A DNA stretch of 64,000 nucleotides from Gammaproteobacteria bacterium. Its GTDB lineage: Bacteria > Pseudomonadota > Gammaproteobacteria > Chromatiales > Chromatiaceae. The DNA is taken from the NCBI GenBank assembly GCA_018812525.1, contig JAHJDE010000093.1:117475-181474 (forward strand), given 5' to 3'. The notes under the pieces were generated by a model. The model saw only the letters and a program-made list of their open reading frames with translations. It was not told the DNA's origin and ran no database searches. A program made the translations under genes and the position numbers. This document shows, in pieces, positions 38,136-46,750 of this stretch; position 1 is the stretch's first letter, and each line of letters starts with the position of its first letter.

Positions 38136-38451
38136 CACTTTTTCACTTTGTCTCTGTAACCCCACCTCCGATGCGCTCGTTGAGAACAGCAAAGTCTCCG
38201 CACGCCATCGGCCCTGGTTTGAAAAGTGGGTATAGGTGCAAGTACTGTAGCGCTCCAATAGGAGTCCGTGTAGGGGCCTTCTTGATGAATTGCCAATTGG
38301 CTGATCCGTCTCAGATTGGAGATAGGATTGCTGTCTGCCCCCCCTCAGTCTCCAGGGCGCTGATTAAGAATCACAGCCCCTATCGATCAATCGGGACTGT
38401 GCAGCTGCTTCCTGCTGTCGCAGTGCTGACTTCCCCCTTCTGATCTCCCTC

Positions 38452-38619
38452 AACATCCTGCCGAATATGCCGGGCGGTCAGGTGCTCTTGGGAATGAGTT
38501 TTCTGCGGGACATGGAGCTACTGCAAAGGGACGATCAACTAGGCATCAGCGCGCTTGTCTTGCCATTAAGCCGGCGAGACTCGAAGCAAAACATGACGAC
38601 TGGCGCCACCAATGACTAG
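38452..38619 (+). pseudogene. Remnant of retropepsin-like aspartic protease
   Basis: A short open stretch ending at a TAG reads GGQVLLGMSFLRDMELLQRD, resembling the C-terminal end of clan AA (TIGR02281-like) aspartic proteases. The upstream catalytic D-T/S-G part is not found in this or the other plus frames, so it looks like a decayed end piece between the FHA-GGDEF pseudogene and the cNMP gene. The rest of the region 38136-38698 holds nothing recognisable. Confidence 0.4.
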
Positions 38620-38698
38620 AATTCACCTGATAGACTTGCCAAAAGAAGCGAGGCAGCGGTGGCAGATTTTGTAATGATGGAACCGGTGGACAACATAC

Positions 38699-40945
38699 AT
38701 GGGTGATGTATCCAGAATCGACCCCAAGTTGTTGAAGCGGCTGATACCGCTCAACACCCTTTCCGATCACGGCTTTCAGTCGATCCTTACCCACGCGGAG
38801 GTCTTCACCGCCAAGAAGGGTACGCGCCTGTTCAAGCAAGGCGACACCGAACAGTTCCATTTCTATCTGTTGGCCGGGCAGGTTCGTCTGGAAGTCGACG
38901 GCCTGGAGCAGGAATGCCTGGATGGCCGCGATGAGGCAGCCAAATTCCCCATAGCCCATCAATTGCCGCGCAAATACACGGCGCGCGCCCTGGACAAGAT
39001 CCGCTTTCTCCGGCTCGACAGCCAGTTCCTGGGCACCATACTGGCCAATAGCAGCGGCAGTGATTACGAAGTCAGCGAACTAAACCACAAGGGAGGGGAT
39101 GAGGAGGAGGACTGGATGACCCAGGTACTCCGCTCGCGCATCTTTCAACTGATTCCTCCCAGCAATATTCAACGGGTCCTGATGCACATGGAGGAGTATC
39201 CCGTTTCCGCCGGCGATCTGGTCTATCGGCAGGGCGAGGAGGGGGATTATTTTTACATGATCAACCGTGGCCGCTGCCGCGTCGAAAGAGACATGAACGA
39301 CGGCAGTCCCCCCATCGAGCTGGGAGAGTTGGGGCCTGGGGCCGGGTTTGGCGAGGAGTCGCTGATTACCGGAGAGAGACGCAACAGCACCGTGACCGTC
39401 CTGGAGAAAGGCCGGCTGGTGCGTCTCAGCAAGGCCCATTTCAACGAGCAGGTGAAGTCTGCTCTGGCCCGGCCCTATGCTTACCCGGAGGCCCGGAAGG
39501 CCGTGGCGGAAGGGGCTGTTTGGCTCGATGTGCGAGAACCCGAGGAGTTCGACAAGGGGCACCTTTCCGACGCCATCAATATCCCTTTCAGCCTGCTCCG
39601 CTATCAGGCCGAGAGCCTGGATCCGGAGCGTAAATACATCATATGCTGCGAAAACGGCAGGACGAGTCCTGCCGCAGCCTTTCAACTGACCGATCAGGGG
39701 CTGGATGTCACCGTGCTCGATCAGGGGCTGGCCGGTGTTCCAGGAGATGACCTCCAGCGATCGGAGATGGACGCCGAGGAGGTCGAAAGCGCGGCGCAAA
39801 TCGACCTTCATGAAATAGAGCAGGAGGCCGAACTGGGGCATGTGCCGGGGGATGCCAGTACCGAAAGACTGCAGCGACTTGAACTGGTCGCCCAGGCCGC
39901 CTCCAAGCTGAAAGGCTATGCGTTGCGCCTGGAGAGGGACAAACGCCGGCTGGAAGAGAAGCGCATCAAGGAGGTGCGCGTGTTACGCGAGGCCCTGGAG
40001 AAGGCGCACAAGCAGCGGGTCAAGATGGAGCGCCATTATCTGGCCCAGAAGAAGGAAGACGAGACCTTGCGGGTAGCGCTGGATCGGGCCCGATCCGAGA
40101 CCGAACGGCTCAAGGCCAGTGAGGATGAGCAGGCGAAAACTCGCTCCCAGTTGGCCGAGAAAGATGCCGAGCTGGCACGGCTCAGGGCCAATGGTAAAGA
40201 ACTGGAGGCTGTGCGCGCACAATTGGCACAGGCCCGCAGGGAGGTAGAGCAATTGAACGCCAGGATTGCGGCGGCAGGGGCCGAAACCAGGCAGTTGAAT
40301 AGTTTGCGAACGGAGCTGGCCGAGGCGCAAGCAGCGCTGGGCAATGAGGTCTCCGCCATGGAGTCTGCCGAGCAGCAGTTGTTTGAAATGGAGAAGCGGG
40401 AAGAGGTGCTTCGAGGTCAACTAGAGGGTATCGAGAACGAGCGCGCCATGGAGGAGCGGAGGGCCGGCGAACTGGAAAAGAGCAACAGATCACTGCAGGA
40501 ACAGTTGAACAAGGCTAAGCTGGAGCTAAGCGAAGCAGAGCAAAGGACCAGGGGCCAGTCGATCGAGTTGGAAAATCTCCGTTCCCGGAAAGAGCAGCTT
40601 GGGGTCAGATTGGAGAATGAGACCGCCGGCAGGATCGCAGCCGAGGAGCAATTGTCCATTGTGGAAAAGCGGGCCGAGAACCAGCGCGGGCAGTTGGAGC
40701 AGGCAGGGCGGCAACGGGATCTGGCAGAACAGAAGGTCAACTCCCTGGCGATGGAACTAGAGAATCTCCGCTCGACCATGGAGCAGTTCATCTCCCAGTT
40801 GGAGGGGGATCCTGGCGATGTGGATCAGATCGCCGCCTTGACGGCTGAGCTAGAGATGGTACGGACGCATTCCGAGGAAGAAGCCATGGGTTATCGGGAT
40901 AAGATCGATCGGCTGGAGCAGGAGATTCGCCAGTTGCGAAAGTGA
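38699..40945 (+). CDS. Tandem cNMP-binding, rhodanese and coiled-coil protein
   Basis: A 748-residue cytoplasmic protein with no signal peptide or membrane segment. Domain 1 (~15-115) is a cyclic-nucleotide-type fold (TRLFKQGDTEQFHFYLLAG) with a weak phosphate cassette. Domain 2 (~150-250) is a clearer cNMP domain with FGEESLITGERRNSTVT. A rhodanese domain (~262-345) has WLDVREPEEFDKGHL and the active-site loop ICCENGRTS. Residues ~390-748 are one long, highly charged coiled coil. The ATG at 38699 has only a weak ribosome site. The last ~60 residues resemble the first ~60 of the next gene (both contain AALT-ELEM segments), so the two products may pair through coiled coils. Confidence 0.88.
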   Translation: MGDVSRIDPKLLKRLIPLNTLSDHGFQSILTHAEVFTAKKGTRLFKQGDTEQFHFYLLAGQVRLEVDGLEQECLDGRDEAAKFPIAHQLPRKYTARALDKIRFLRLDSQFLGTILANSSGSDYEVSELNHKGGDEEEDWMTQVLRSRIFQLIPPSNIQRVLMHMEEYPVSAGDLVYRQGEEGDYFYMINRGRCRVERDMNDGSPPIELGELGPGAGFGEESLITGERRNSTVTVLEKGRLVRLSKAHFNEQVKSALARPYAYPEARKAVAEGAVWLDVREPEEFDKGHLSDAINIPFSLLRYQAESLDPERKYIICCENGRTSPAAAFQLTDQGLDVTVLDQGLAGVPGDDLQRSEMDAEEVESAAQIDLHEIEQEAELGHVPGDASTERLQRLELVAQAASKLKGYALRLERDKRRLEEKRIKEVRVLREALEKAHKQRVKMERHYLAQKKEDETLRVALDRARSETERLKASEDEQAKTRSQLAEKDAELARLRANGKELEAVRAQLAQARREVEQLNARIAAAGAETRQLNSLRTELAEAQAALGNEVSAMESAEQQLFEMEKREEVLRGQLEGIENERAMEERRAGELEKSNRSLQEQLNKAKLELSEAEQRTRGQSIELENLRSRKEQLGVRLENETAGRIAAEEQLSIVEKRAENQRGQLEQAGRQRDLAEQKVNSLAMELENLRSTMEQFISQLEGDPGDVDQIAALTAELEMVRTHSEEEAMGYRDKIDRLEQEIRQLRK

Positions 40946-40985
40946 GAGCGAAGGTTGAACATTCAAGAATGAACGGTGGTGTTAC

Positions 40986-41675
40986 GTGGCAATAAGAACA
41001 AACGATGCGGGATTGGAGTTCGATCAGGTCGCGGCCCTGACCAGCGAACTGGAGATGCTGCGCATCCAATCCGCCGAGATGGATGGCGCTAATCAGAAGA
41101 AGATCAGGCAGCTCGAGCGGGAGCTGGAGGGCAACTTGCAGAAGCTGCGTGCAATCAGCAGCGCGACCCCGGTGGACCCGGTCGAGCACCAAGCCATGCG
41201 GCAGGAGCTGGAGACCCTGCGGCGGACCGTCGCCGACTTGCAGCAAGAGCTGGAGGAGGCCAACCACCAAAGCCAGCAGGGCGAGGATGCCCTGGAGGAC
41301 AAGAACGATCAGATCGAGCGGCTGAGTCAGGAAGTCGACATGCTGCGCGGGGACATGGAGGAGGCGGAATACAAGCGCCGTGAGGCGGATGAGGCCAAGA
41401 AGCAGCTTGAAAAGGGTCTGTATCAATTGCAGGAGGAGATGGACAGGATCATTGCATCGAGGGAATCGATGCAGATGGCGCAGATGGAAGGCAACGGCGG
41501 CGGTAAGCAATTGCTTATCGGGATGATGCTCGGTCTGCTGCTTATGCTCGGGGGCATCGAGACCTACTCCTTTATGGCGGGCAAGGGCGAACTGGTCGCT
41601 TTGTTGCAGTCTGATACCAGCGCGCCGAACCAGCCTGCCATCGCCCAAACCTCGACGCCCCCCCCCCCCGACTGA
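40986..41675 (+). CDS. Coiled-coil membrane protein, 5' part of split SUMF1 gene
   Basis: A 229-residue frame: a long coiled coil (~10-165), one transmembrane segment (LLIGMMLGLLLMLGGIETY near 173-195), and a Pro-rich end terminated by TGA right after a run of 12 C (41658-41669). With 11 or 14 C the frame would continue uninterrupted through a Pro/Glu/Lys-rich linker into the SUMF1 domain gene downstream. I think the ancestral gene runs from 40986 to 42663 as coiled coil-TM-linker-SUMF1, placing the SUMF1 domain outside the cytoplasm. The start codon is a GTG (MAIRTNDAG). It lies 40 bases after the cNMP-rhodanese gene, likely in the same transcript. Confidence 0.8.
   Translation: MAIRTNDAGLEFDQVAALTSELEMLRIQSAEMDGANQKKIRQLERELEGNLQKLRAISSATPVDPVEHQAMRQELETLRRTVADLQQELEEANHQSQQGEDALEDKNDQIERLSQEVDMLRGDMEEAEYKRREADEAKKQLEKGLYQLQEEMDRIIASRESMQMAQMEGNGGGKQLLIGMMLGLLLMLGGIETYSFMAGKGELVALLQSDTSAPNQPAIAQTSTPPPPD
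41658..41669 (+). repeat. Homopolymer run of 12 C at frame break
   Basis: Twelve consecutive C residues, read as four Pro codons, followed at once by GAC TGA. Losing one C (or gaining two) joins the reading frame to the SUMF1 frame. Such runs are hot spots both for slipped-strand phase variation and for sequencing errors. Confidence 0.9.
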
Positions 41676-41832
41676 AGCCGTTTCGCAGCCTCGCTCTGAC
41701 CATCGGCCCGAAAAGGTCCAGGAGACCCCGAGGTCGGACAAGCGGGTTGCCGCAGCCTCTCCACAGGAGACGGCCGAGCCCAACCCAACGTCGGGGCAGG
41801 AAAAAACCGCCCTTGCCGAACAAGCCAAGGAG

Positions 41833-42663
41833 ATGACGGCCCCGGTCACGCCCCCCCAGCCCCCTGCTGAATCTGTCGAAGCGGCCAAGGTCGGGCAGCC
41901 CGGCAAATCGCCCGGACCGGGTGCCGAGGCGGTTGCGAAGCCGGAGGAACCTAAGGCCATCAGGGATGAAAAGACTGGGCAGGTCCTCATCAGCCTCCTG
42001 GGCGGTCGTTTTTCCATGGGCAATCGCAGCGGGATCTCCGCTGACGAGGCACCTGCCCACGAAGTCGTATTGAAGCCTTTCCTGATCGGTGAGAAGGAGG
42101 TGACGTTCAGGGAATACGACCGTTTTGCCCAAGCCAGCGGTCGGCCCCTCCCGAAAGACGAGGGTTGGGGGCGGGATGATCGCCCCGTGATCAATGTCAG
42201 TTGGGAGGACGCCAAGGCATTCACTGACTGGTTGTCCGCCGAAACCGGCCAGAAGTATCGGCTTCCGACCGAGGCCGAATGGGAATATGCCGCCTCCGGG
42301 GGAGGTGATGCCTTCTACTGGTGGGGCTATCAGAAGGGGCTGAACAATGCCAACTGCTTCAACTGCGGCAGCGAGTGGGACGGCAGATCCACTGCCCCGG
42401 TCGGTAGTTTCAAGCCCAATCCCTACGGGCTGTATAACACGGCTGGGAATGTGCAGGAGTGGGTGGGCGATTGTTACAAGAGCAGCTACCTCAATGCCCC
42501 CACGGACGGCAGCGCGGTTGATTTCAAGGGTTGTGGCGAGAGGGTGGCGCGCGGCGGGGCCTACAATAAGCCGGCGGCCAGCATGCGTAACACCAAGCGG
42601 TCTCGATTCGTGAAGGGCACGGCGATCTCCTCGCTGGGTTTCCGGGTCGCGCGGGATCCCTGA
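41833..42663 (+). CDS. SUMF1/FGE-type domain protein, 3' part of split gene
   Basis: Formylglycine-generating-enzyme-like (SUMF1, EgtB/PvdO superfamily) domain at about residues 60-276: GGRFSMGNRSG, LPTEAEWEYAASGG, GLYNTAGNVQEWVGDCY and RGGAYNKPAASMRNTKR. The frame is open without a stop from 41671 upstream of this ATG, encoding a Pro/Glu/Lys-rich linker that matches the end of the upstream coiled-coil-TM protein, so this ATG is probably internal. As a stand-alone gene it has no clear ribosome site. The catalytic cysteine pair of true FGEs is not evident, so it may be a binding or ergothioneine-synthase-like fold. If phase-variable, the domain would be switched on and off. Confidence 0.85.
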   Translation: MTAPVTPPQPPAESVEAAKVGQPGKSPGPGAEAVAKPEEPKAIRDEKTGQVLISLLGGRFSMGNRSGISADEAPAHEVVLKPFLIGEKEVTFREYDRFAQASGRPLPKDEGWGRDDRPVINVSWEDAKAFTDWLSAETGQKYRLPTEAEWEYAASGGGDAFYWWGYQKGLNNANCFNCGSEWDGRSTAPVGSFKPNPYGLYNTAGNVQEWVGDCYKSSYLNAPTDGSAVDFKGCGERVARGGAYNKPAASMRNTKRSRFVKGTAISSLGFRVARDP

Positions 42664-42676
42664 ACGATTCACTGTT

Positions 42677-43351
42677 TCAGGGTGACAGGCCGGTCCCATT
42701 GATGCGCATCTCCTGGGCCTGTGCCAGGCGTCGCGCTTCGGTCCTGCTCAACCATTTCCAGGGCAAGGGGATGAGGCCCGGCACATGCTTGCGGTATTCC
42801 CGATAGATGTCACCGTGGTACTGGATCAGTTTGCGCTCCTCCAAAAGGGAGCCAACCATGAGATAGGCCGTTGCGCAGAGCGAGGCCGTCAGCAGCGCGG
42901 GGTCCATGTCGCGGCTCCAGATAAGAACCAGGCCCAGCCCGTACCAGGGATGGCGGACAAAGCGGTGCAGTGGCGAGATCCTCAATCGCTCCTGGTCAGC
43001 CACCTCACGCCGATTCTCGCGGACTTGGCGGAGGCCGAGAAACTCCCCGGTGTCATAGAAATTTAGCGACCAGGTGAACAGGGCCAATGCCGCCAACGCC
43101 AAACCGTTGGCAACAATAAGGGCGGCGCCCTGCCATTGCCACAGGGGTTCGCCGCGCCAGAGCAGCGTGAGGCCAAGGGGGGCCGCCAGCAACAACAGGG
43201 CCTGGGTGTTGAATATAAGGCGATGGTAGGGGGTCAGTCCCGGGAACCGGCGGTGCGCCAGGCGCTTGAACCAGAGTGATGCCAGGGTCGAGTGGATGAT
43301 GAAATAGAGGTTCCAGGCCAGGATCAGCCAGAGGGTTTGCGCGGTGCTCAT
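42677..43351 (-). CDS. NnrU/isoprenylcysteine-methyltransferase-like membrane protein
   Basis: A 224-residue protein with about five hydrophobic segments and the C-terminal signature of the ICMT/PEMT-like phospholipid methyltransferase fold: RFVRHPWYGLGLVLIWSRD and EERKLIQYHGDIYREYRKHVPGLIP. The substrate is unknown; relatives are often grouped with NnrU. It starts 15 bases after the PAS-GGDEF-EAL gene, so the two are probably co-transcribed, and converges on the SUMF1 gene with a 13-base gap. Confidence 0.85.
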   Translation of the reverse strand: MSTAQTLWLILAWNLYFIIHSTLASLWFKRLAHRRFPGLTPYHRLIFNTQALLLLAAPLGLTLLWRGEPLWQWQGAALIVANGLALAALALFTWSLNFYDTGEFLGLRQVRENRREVADQERLRISPLHRFVRHPWYGLGLVLIWSRDMDPALLTASLCATAYLMVGSLLEERKLIQYHGDIYREYRKHVPGLIPLPWKWLSRTEARRLAQAQEMRINGTGLSP

Positions 43352-43366
43352 TGCGGGAGCTGGGCC

Positions 43367-45052
43367 TCAATAGACTGGTTTCAGGAGGACATTGGGTTCA
43401 CGGGCCATCTCGGAGACCTCCTCGCCGGTAATGGGGCCGGAGAACATATAGCCTTGTACCAGATCGCAGCCGCGATCCTTGAGAAAGTCCAGTTGCCGTT
43501 CATTTTCGACACCCACGGCGGCAACCCGCATGTCCATGCTGTGGGCGATGGCAATGATGGATTCGATGATGGTCTCGGCCTCCTCGTCACCGGGGATAAG
43601 GCGTACAAATTCCTTGCTGATCTTTAGAATCTTGACATGAGACCGCTTGAGCTGAGCAAGGGAGGACCGGCTGGTGCCGAAGTCGTCCAGGCATACCTTG
43701 ATGCCGAGGCGTTCCAGGCCATGCAGCTTGTCGATGGCGAGGACCATATCGCCGATTAGCAACGCCTCCGAGATCTCCAATTGAAGCTTCGTGGGACATT
43801 GTTGTTCCATCAACAGGGCCATTTGCTCCACAAAGTTGCGTTGGATCAGTTGATGGCCGGAGAGGTTGACCGAAACCTCAAGGTCATTGCCCTCCCGTTC
43901 CCAGATGCGAATCTGTTCGCAGGCCTGGGAGATGACCCATGCGCCGACCTCGCGGATCAAGCCGGCCTCCTCCAGGACAGGCAGCAAGACATCCGGGCTG
44001 AACAGGCCCAATAGGGGATGTTCCCAGCGCAGCAGGGCCTCCGCCCCGACAAAGCGGCCGTTGGTCAGATCCACCTGGGGTTGGTAGAAGATCCTCAATT
44101 CGTTGCGCTCCAGGGCATAGCGGATGTCCTGTTCAAGGCGCAGACGTAGCTGGGATTCCTCAGTGAGCTTTTTCTGAGCGAAGTAAAAATGACCGGGCCC
44201 TGTCGATTTGGCCAGATACATGGCGGAATCGGCGTGACGGTAAAGGCTGTCTGCATCCTTGCCATCTTGGGGGTAAATGCCAATGCCAATGCTGCAAGAG
44301 ACATTGAGCTGATGGTTCTTGACCTCGATGGGCTCGGAGATGGCGTGGATGATCTTCTTGGCGATGGTGGCGAGAGAGGCCACATCGCCGATGTCCTCCA
44401 GCAGAATGGCGAATTCGTCGCCACCCAGGCGGGCGCAGAGGTCCCCCTCCCTGACGCACGCCTTCATGCGCTGGGCAACGACCATGAGAACCTCGTCACC
44501 GACCTGATGGCCCAGGGTGTCGTTGATCTTCTTGAAGTAATCGAGGTCGATGCTGAAAACGCCCAGTTGATCTTGGCGGCGTTTGCCTTGTGACAGGGCA
44601 TGTCGCAGCCGCTGGTAAAAGTGCATCCGATTGAAGAGGCCGGTCATCTGATCGTGACTGATCATGTCGCTCAACTGCTCAAGATCCCTGGATTGCCCGG
44701 AAATGACCTTGCCGGTGGAGACGAAATGGGTCAGCCTGCCGTCCTCGAAAACGGGTGATATGGATTTGTCTTCGTAGAAGGTGGAGCCGTCTTTGCGCTT
44801 GTTGACGAACAGCGCGGAATAGGTCTTCCCCATGGAGATGCTGAGCCAGAGCTGCGAATAGAAGAGGGCGTCATGGGCGCCGGATTTGAATATCCGGCAA
44901 TTCTCCCCGATCAGTTCATCCGATCTATAGCCGGATGCCCGCTCGACAGCCTCGTTGGCATAGAGGATTTGACCAGTGGCATCGGTTATCAGCACGAGAT
45001 GGCTTGCTGCGGAAATGGCGCGAGGGAGAATTTCTGTGAATTCCTTGGCCAT
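43367..45052 (-). CDS. PAS-GGDEF-EAL c-di-GMP signalling protein
   Basis: A 561-residue cytoplasmic protein. A PAS domain at ~15-125 (ITDATGQILYANEAVERASGYRSDELIG) is followed by a diguanylate cyclase at ~130-300 with an intact RLGGDEFAIL and an inhibitory site REGD five residues upstream. An EAL domain at ~305-555 starts correctly with EALLRWEHP but has changes: LDDFGTSRSSL, KISKEFV for the usual KID-FV, and AAVGVEN for AEGVET. I infer an active, feedback-inhibited cyclase and a weakened or inactive phosphodiesterase. No signal peptide or TM segment is visible. The 286 bases between it and the divergent SDR gene hold no gene. Confidence 0.92.
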   Translation of the reverse strand: MAKEFTEILPRAISAASHLVLITDATGQILYANEAVERASGYRSDELIGENCRIFKSGAHDALFYSQLWLSISMGKTYSALFVNKRKDGSTFYEDKSISPVFEDGRLTHFVSTGKVISGQSRDLEQLSDMISHDQMTGLFNRMHFYQRLRHALSQGKRRQDQLGVFSIDLDYFKKINDTLGHQVGDEVLMVVAQRMKACVREGDLCARLGGDEFAILLEDIGDVASLATIAKKIIHAISEPIEVKNHQLNVSCSIGIGIYPQDGKDADSLYRHADSAMYLAKSTGPGHFYFAQKKLTEESQLRLRLEQDIRYALERNELRIFYQPQVDLTNGRFVGAEALLRWEHPLLGLFSPDVLLPVLEEAGLIREVGAWVISQACEQIRIWEREGNDLEVSVNLSGHQLIQRNFVEQMALLMEQQCPTKLQLEISEALLIGDMVLAIDKLHGLERLGIKVCLDDFGTSRSSLAQLKRSHVKILKISKEFVRLIPGDEEAETIIESIIAIAHSMDMRVAAVGVENERQLDFLKDRGCDLVQGYMFSGPITGEEVSEMAREPNVLLKPVY

Positions 45053-45338
45053 GTCTGGGTCCTGAAGGGTTTTGGGAGAATTCTGTTGAATCCCTGTTAA
45101 GGGTCCATCTTGATTATATGTATCATTAACTATGCGCTATATCAAGCTGTTTTCAAAGGGCTTGTTGCGTCTGGTTGTGGTGCCTGAATTTCAAGCTGCC
45201 TCAGATGCCTGAGCATTCTTCGTTGGGTTGCGTCAAAAAATCGAGAATCGGCTATGCTTTTGCGAAATGAGCCGACGCTGTTTCAAGGGCTCCCCAGCCA
45301 AGGATGGAAACAAGTCCCTTTGATCAAGAGGATTACGC

Positions 45339-46043
45339 ATGCCTGACCAGAAAAAGTTGTTCATTACCGGCAATAGCGTCGGCCTGGGGCTGGCTCTGAG
45401 TGAGGTATTTCTGATGCACGGCTGGACCCTTTGCGGTTGCAGCCGACGGGGGTGCGATCTGGTTGGGGTCAGTGATGTGCGCTGTGACCTGACCGATTTC
45501 GACGGCCTGGGCTCAGCCCTGGAAAGGCTGCTCGGGGGTTTGGCCCGCCTTGATCTCGTGATCCTTAATGCCGGTGTCCTGGGGGAGACCAAGCCGATCA
45601 ACGAACTGTCCCTGGAGGGTCTCCGCGCTACGCTGGATCTCAATCTCTGGGCCAACAAGCTGATACTGGACTGGCTGATGGCCTCTGACATCCGTCTCGA
45701 CCAGATTGTGCTGGTCTCATCAGACATGGTGGATCTTGCTGGGAGGGGCTGGGCTGGTTGCGCCCTATCCAAGGCGGCGTTGAACATGATGGCCAGGCTT
45801 TACGCCCATGAACTTCCCCATGTTCACATCAGTGCGATTGCGCCCGGCCTGATCGCTTCGCCGTCGCCGGAGCCTTGCCAGAGAACTTCCCTTTCGAGCC
45901 CAAGGCAAGTGGCCGAACGCATCTATAAAGTACTGCCTCACCTCCGGGAATATGAGTCCGGCAGCTTCATCAATATCCGTAAGATCCTTGCGCCGGATGA
46001 ATACGAAAGGCTCCAGGTTGCCGCCCCGGCAGCGGCATCCTAG
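45339..46043 (+). CDS. SDR-family protein lacking the catalytic tyrosine
   Basis: A 234-residue short-chain dehydrogenase/reductase fold with a cofactor motif TGNSVGLGLA near residue 10, NAG near 77 and SSD near 128. The catalytic YxxxK has become CALSK: Lys is kept but Tyr is Cys. Reduction of a carbonyl by the normal mechanism would therefore be impaired. It could be a binding or regulatory SDR. It is well preserved, with no stop codons, so it seems to be under selection. Divergent from the PAS-GGDEF-EAL gene. Confidence 0.86.
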   Translation: MPDQKKLFITGNSVGLGLALSEVFLMHGWTLCGCSRRGCDLVGVSDVRCDLTDFDGLGSALERLLGGLARLDLVILNAGVLGETKPINELSLEGLRATLDLNLWANKLILDWLMASDIRLDQIVLVSSDMVDLAGRGWAGCALSKAALNMMARLYAHELPHVHISAIAPGLIASPSPEPCQRTSLSSPRQVAERIYKVLPHLREYESGSFINIRKILAPDEYERLQVAAPAAAS

Positions 46044-46154
46044 GTCCCTTGATGGAGAGTGCCCGGCATGGCCCGTCATTGCGTCATGGCGTAAATTATA
46101 CTGCTGTTGAGAAATATCAATGCCGGTTTTCAAGTGAAATCAGTAGAATGCACT

Positions 46155-46326
46155 TGGTTAGGAGAGGCTGAGCGATCGCGTGAGCTGCCTCTCGGTGAAT
46201 GTAGGTCGCCGAAACCAGACCTGCTGCGGGTGCAATATCCGCTTTTACGTTCCGCGCCTTGCGTGGAACTTGGTTTCATATCGCATCTCCTCCATTTGCC
46301 GCCCTACTCTCGGGCGGCTTTTTTTT
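46155..46326 (+). ncRNA. Possible structured RNA with strong terminator
   Basis: The 255 bases after the SDR gene have no coding frame but a chain of hairpins: GAGAGGC/GCCTCTC with an inner AGC/GCT stem (from about 46160), AGGTC/GACCT (from about 46205), GTTCCGCGC/GCGTGGAAC (from about 46250) and the terminator. A TATACT at 46097-46102 could be a -10 box but lacks a good -35. It may be an independent small RNA or only the 3' untranslated region of the SDR gene. Confidence 0.35.
46298..46326 (+). terminator. Rho-independent terminator
   Basis: GCCGCCC (46298-46304) and GGGCGGC (46312-46318) pair around TACTCTC and are followed by eight T. It is the clearest terminator downstream of the SDR gene. 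Confidence 0.9.
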
Positions 46327-46438
46327 GCCCGGAATACCCCCTGGCTCGAAATATTTCAGGGCGTTGGCCTCTATCCCACTGGGATTGGTCGTCAAGTTCG
46401 GGGAAGGAGATCCTGTCGGTTGCAAGGAGGTCTATTAC

Positions 46439-46750
46439 TCAAGGTTCCTGTATGCTCTCATCCAGCGACTGTATCAACGGATCAAAGAAGTAGCGGATTA
46501 CCCGCCGTGTGCCCACATGGATCTCTGCCGCCAGAGTAAGCCCAGGGATAGGGCGGAAGTGTTCAGGCACCTTGCGCAGGCGCCAGTTATCAATCTTGAT
46601 TCGCGCCTGGTAGACCACGCGGGAAGATGCGGGCTTGTCCTCCTTGGCGGAAAAGCCACTACCGAGAAAGGCATCTCCGCTGATGATCCGAACCTCGCCC
46701 TCAAAGGTGCCGTGGCGCTGGAACAGCCATGCATCCAGCTTGATCCGCAT
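46439..46750 (-). pseudogene. C-terminal remnant of HlyD-family secretion protein
   Basis: The last ~105 codons of a type I secretion membrane-fusion (HlyD) protein: MRIKLDAWLFQRHGTFEGEV, then PGLTLAAEIHVGTRRVIRYF and a normal stop. Everything before it is gone; the homology starts exactly at the inner edge of the palindromic element at 46751-46875, which replaced the 5' part. No HlyB or TolC partner is nearby. The frame extends a few codons into the element but that part is not homologous. Confidence 0.75.

Noticed and set aside
40788..42224. Open frame of 478 codons on the minus strand
   Set aside because: It runs antisense through three well-supported plus-strand features; its composition is the complement of coiled-coil coding.
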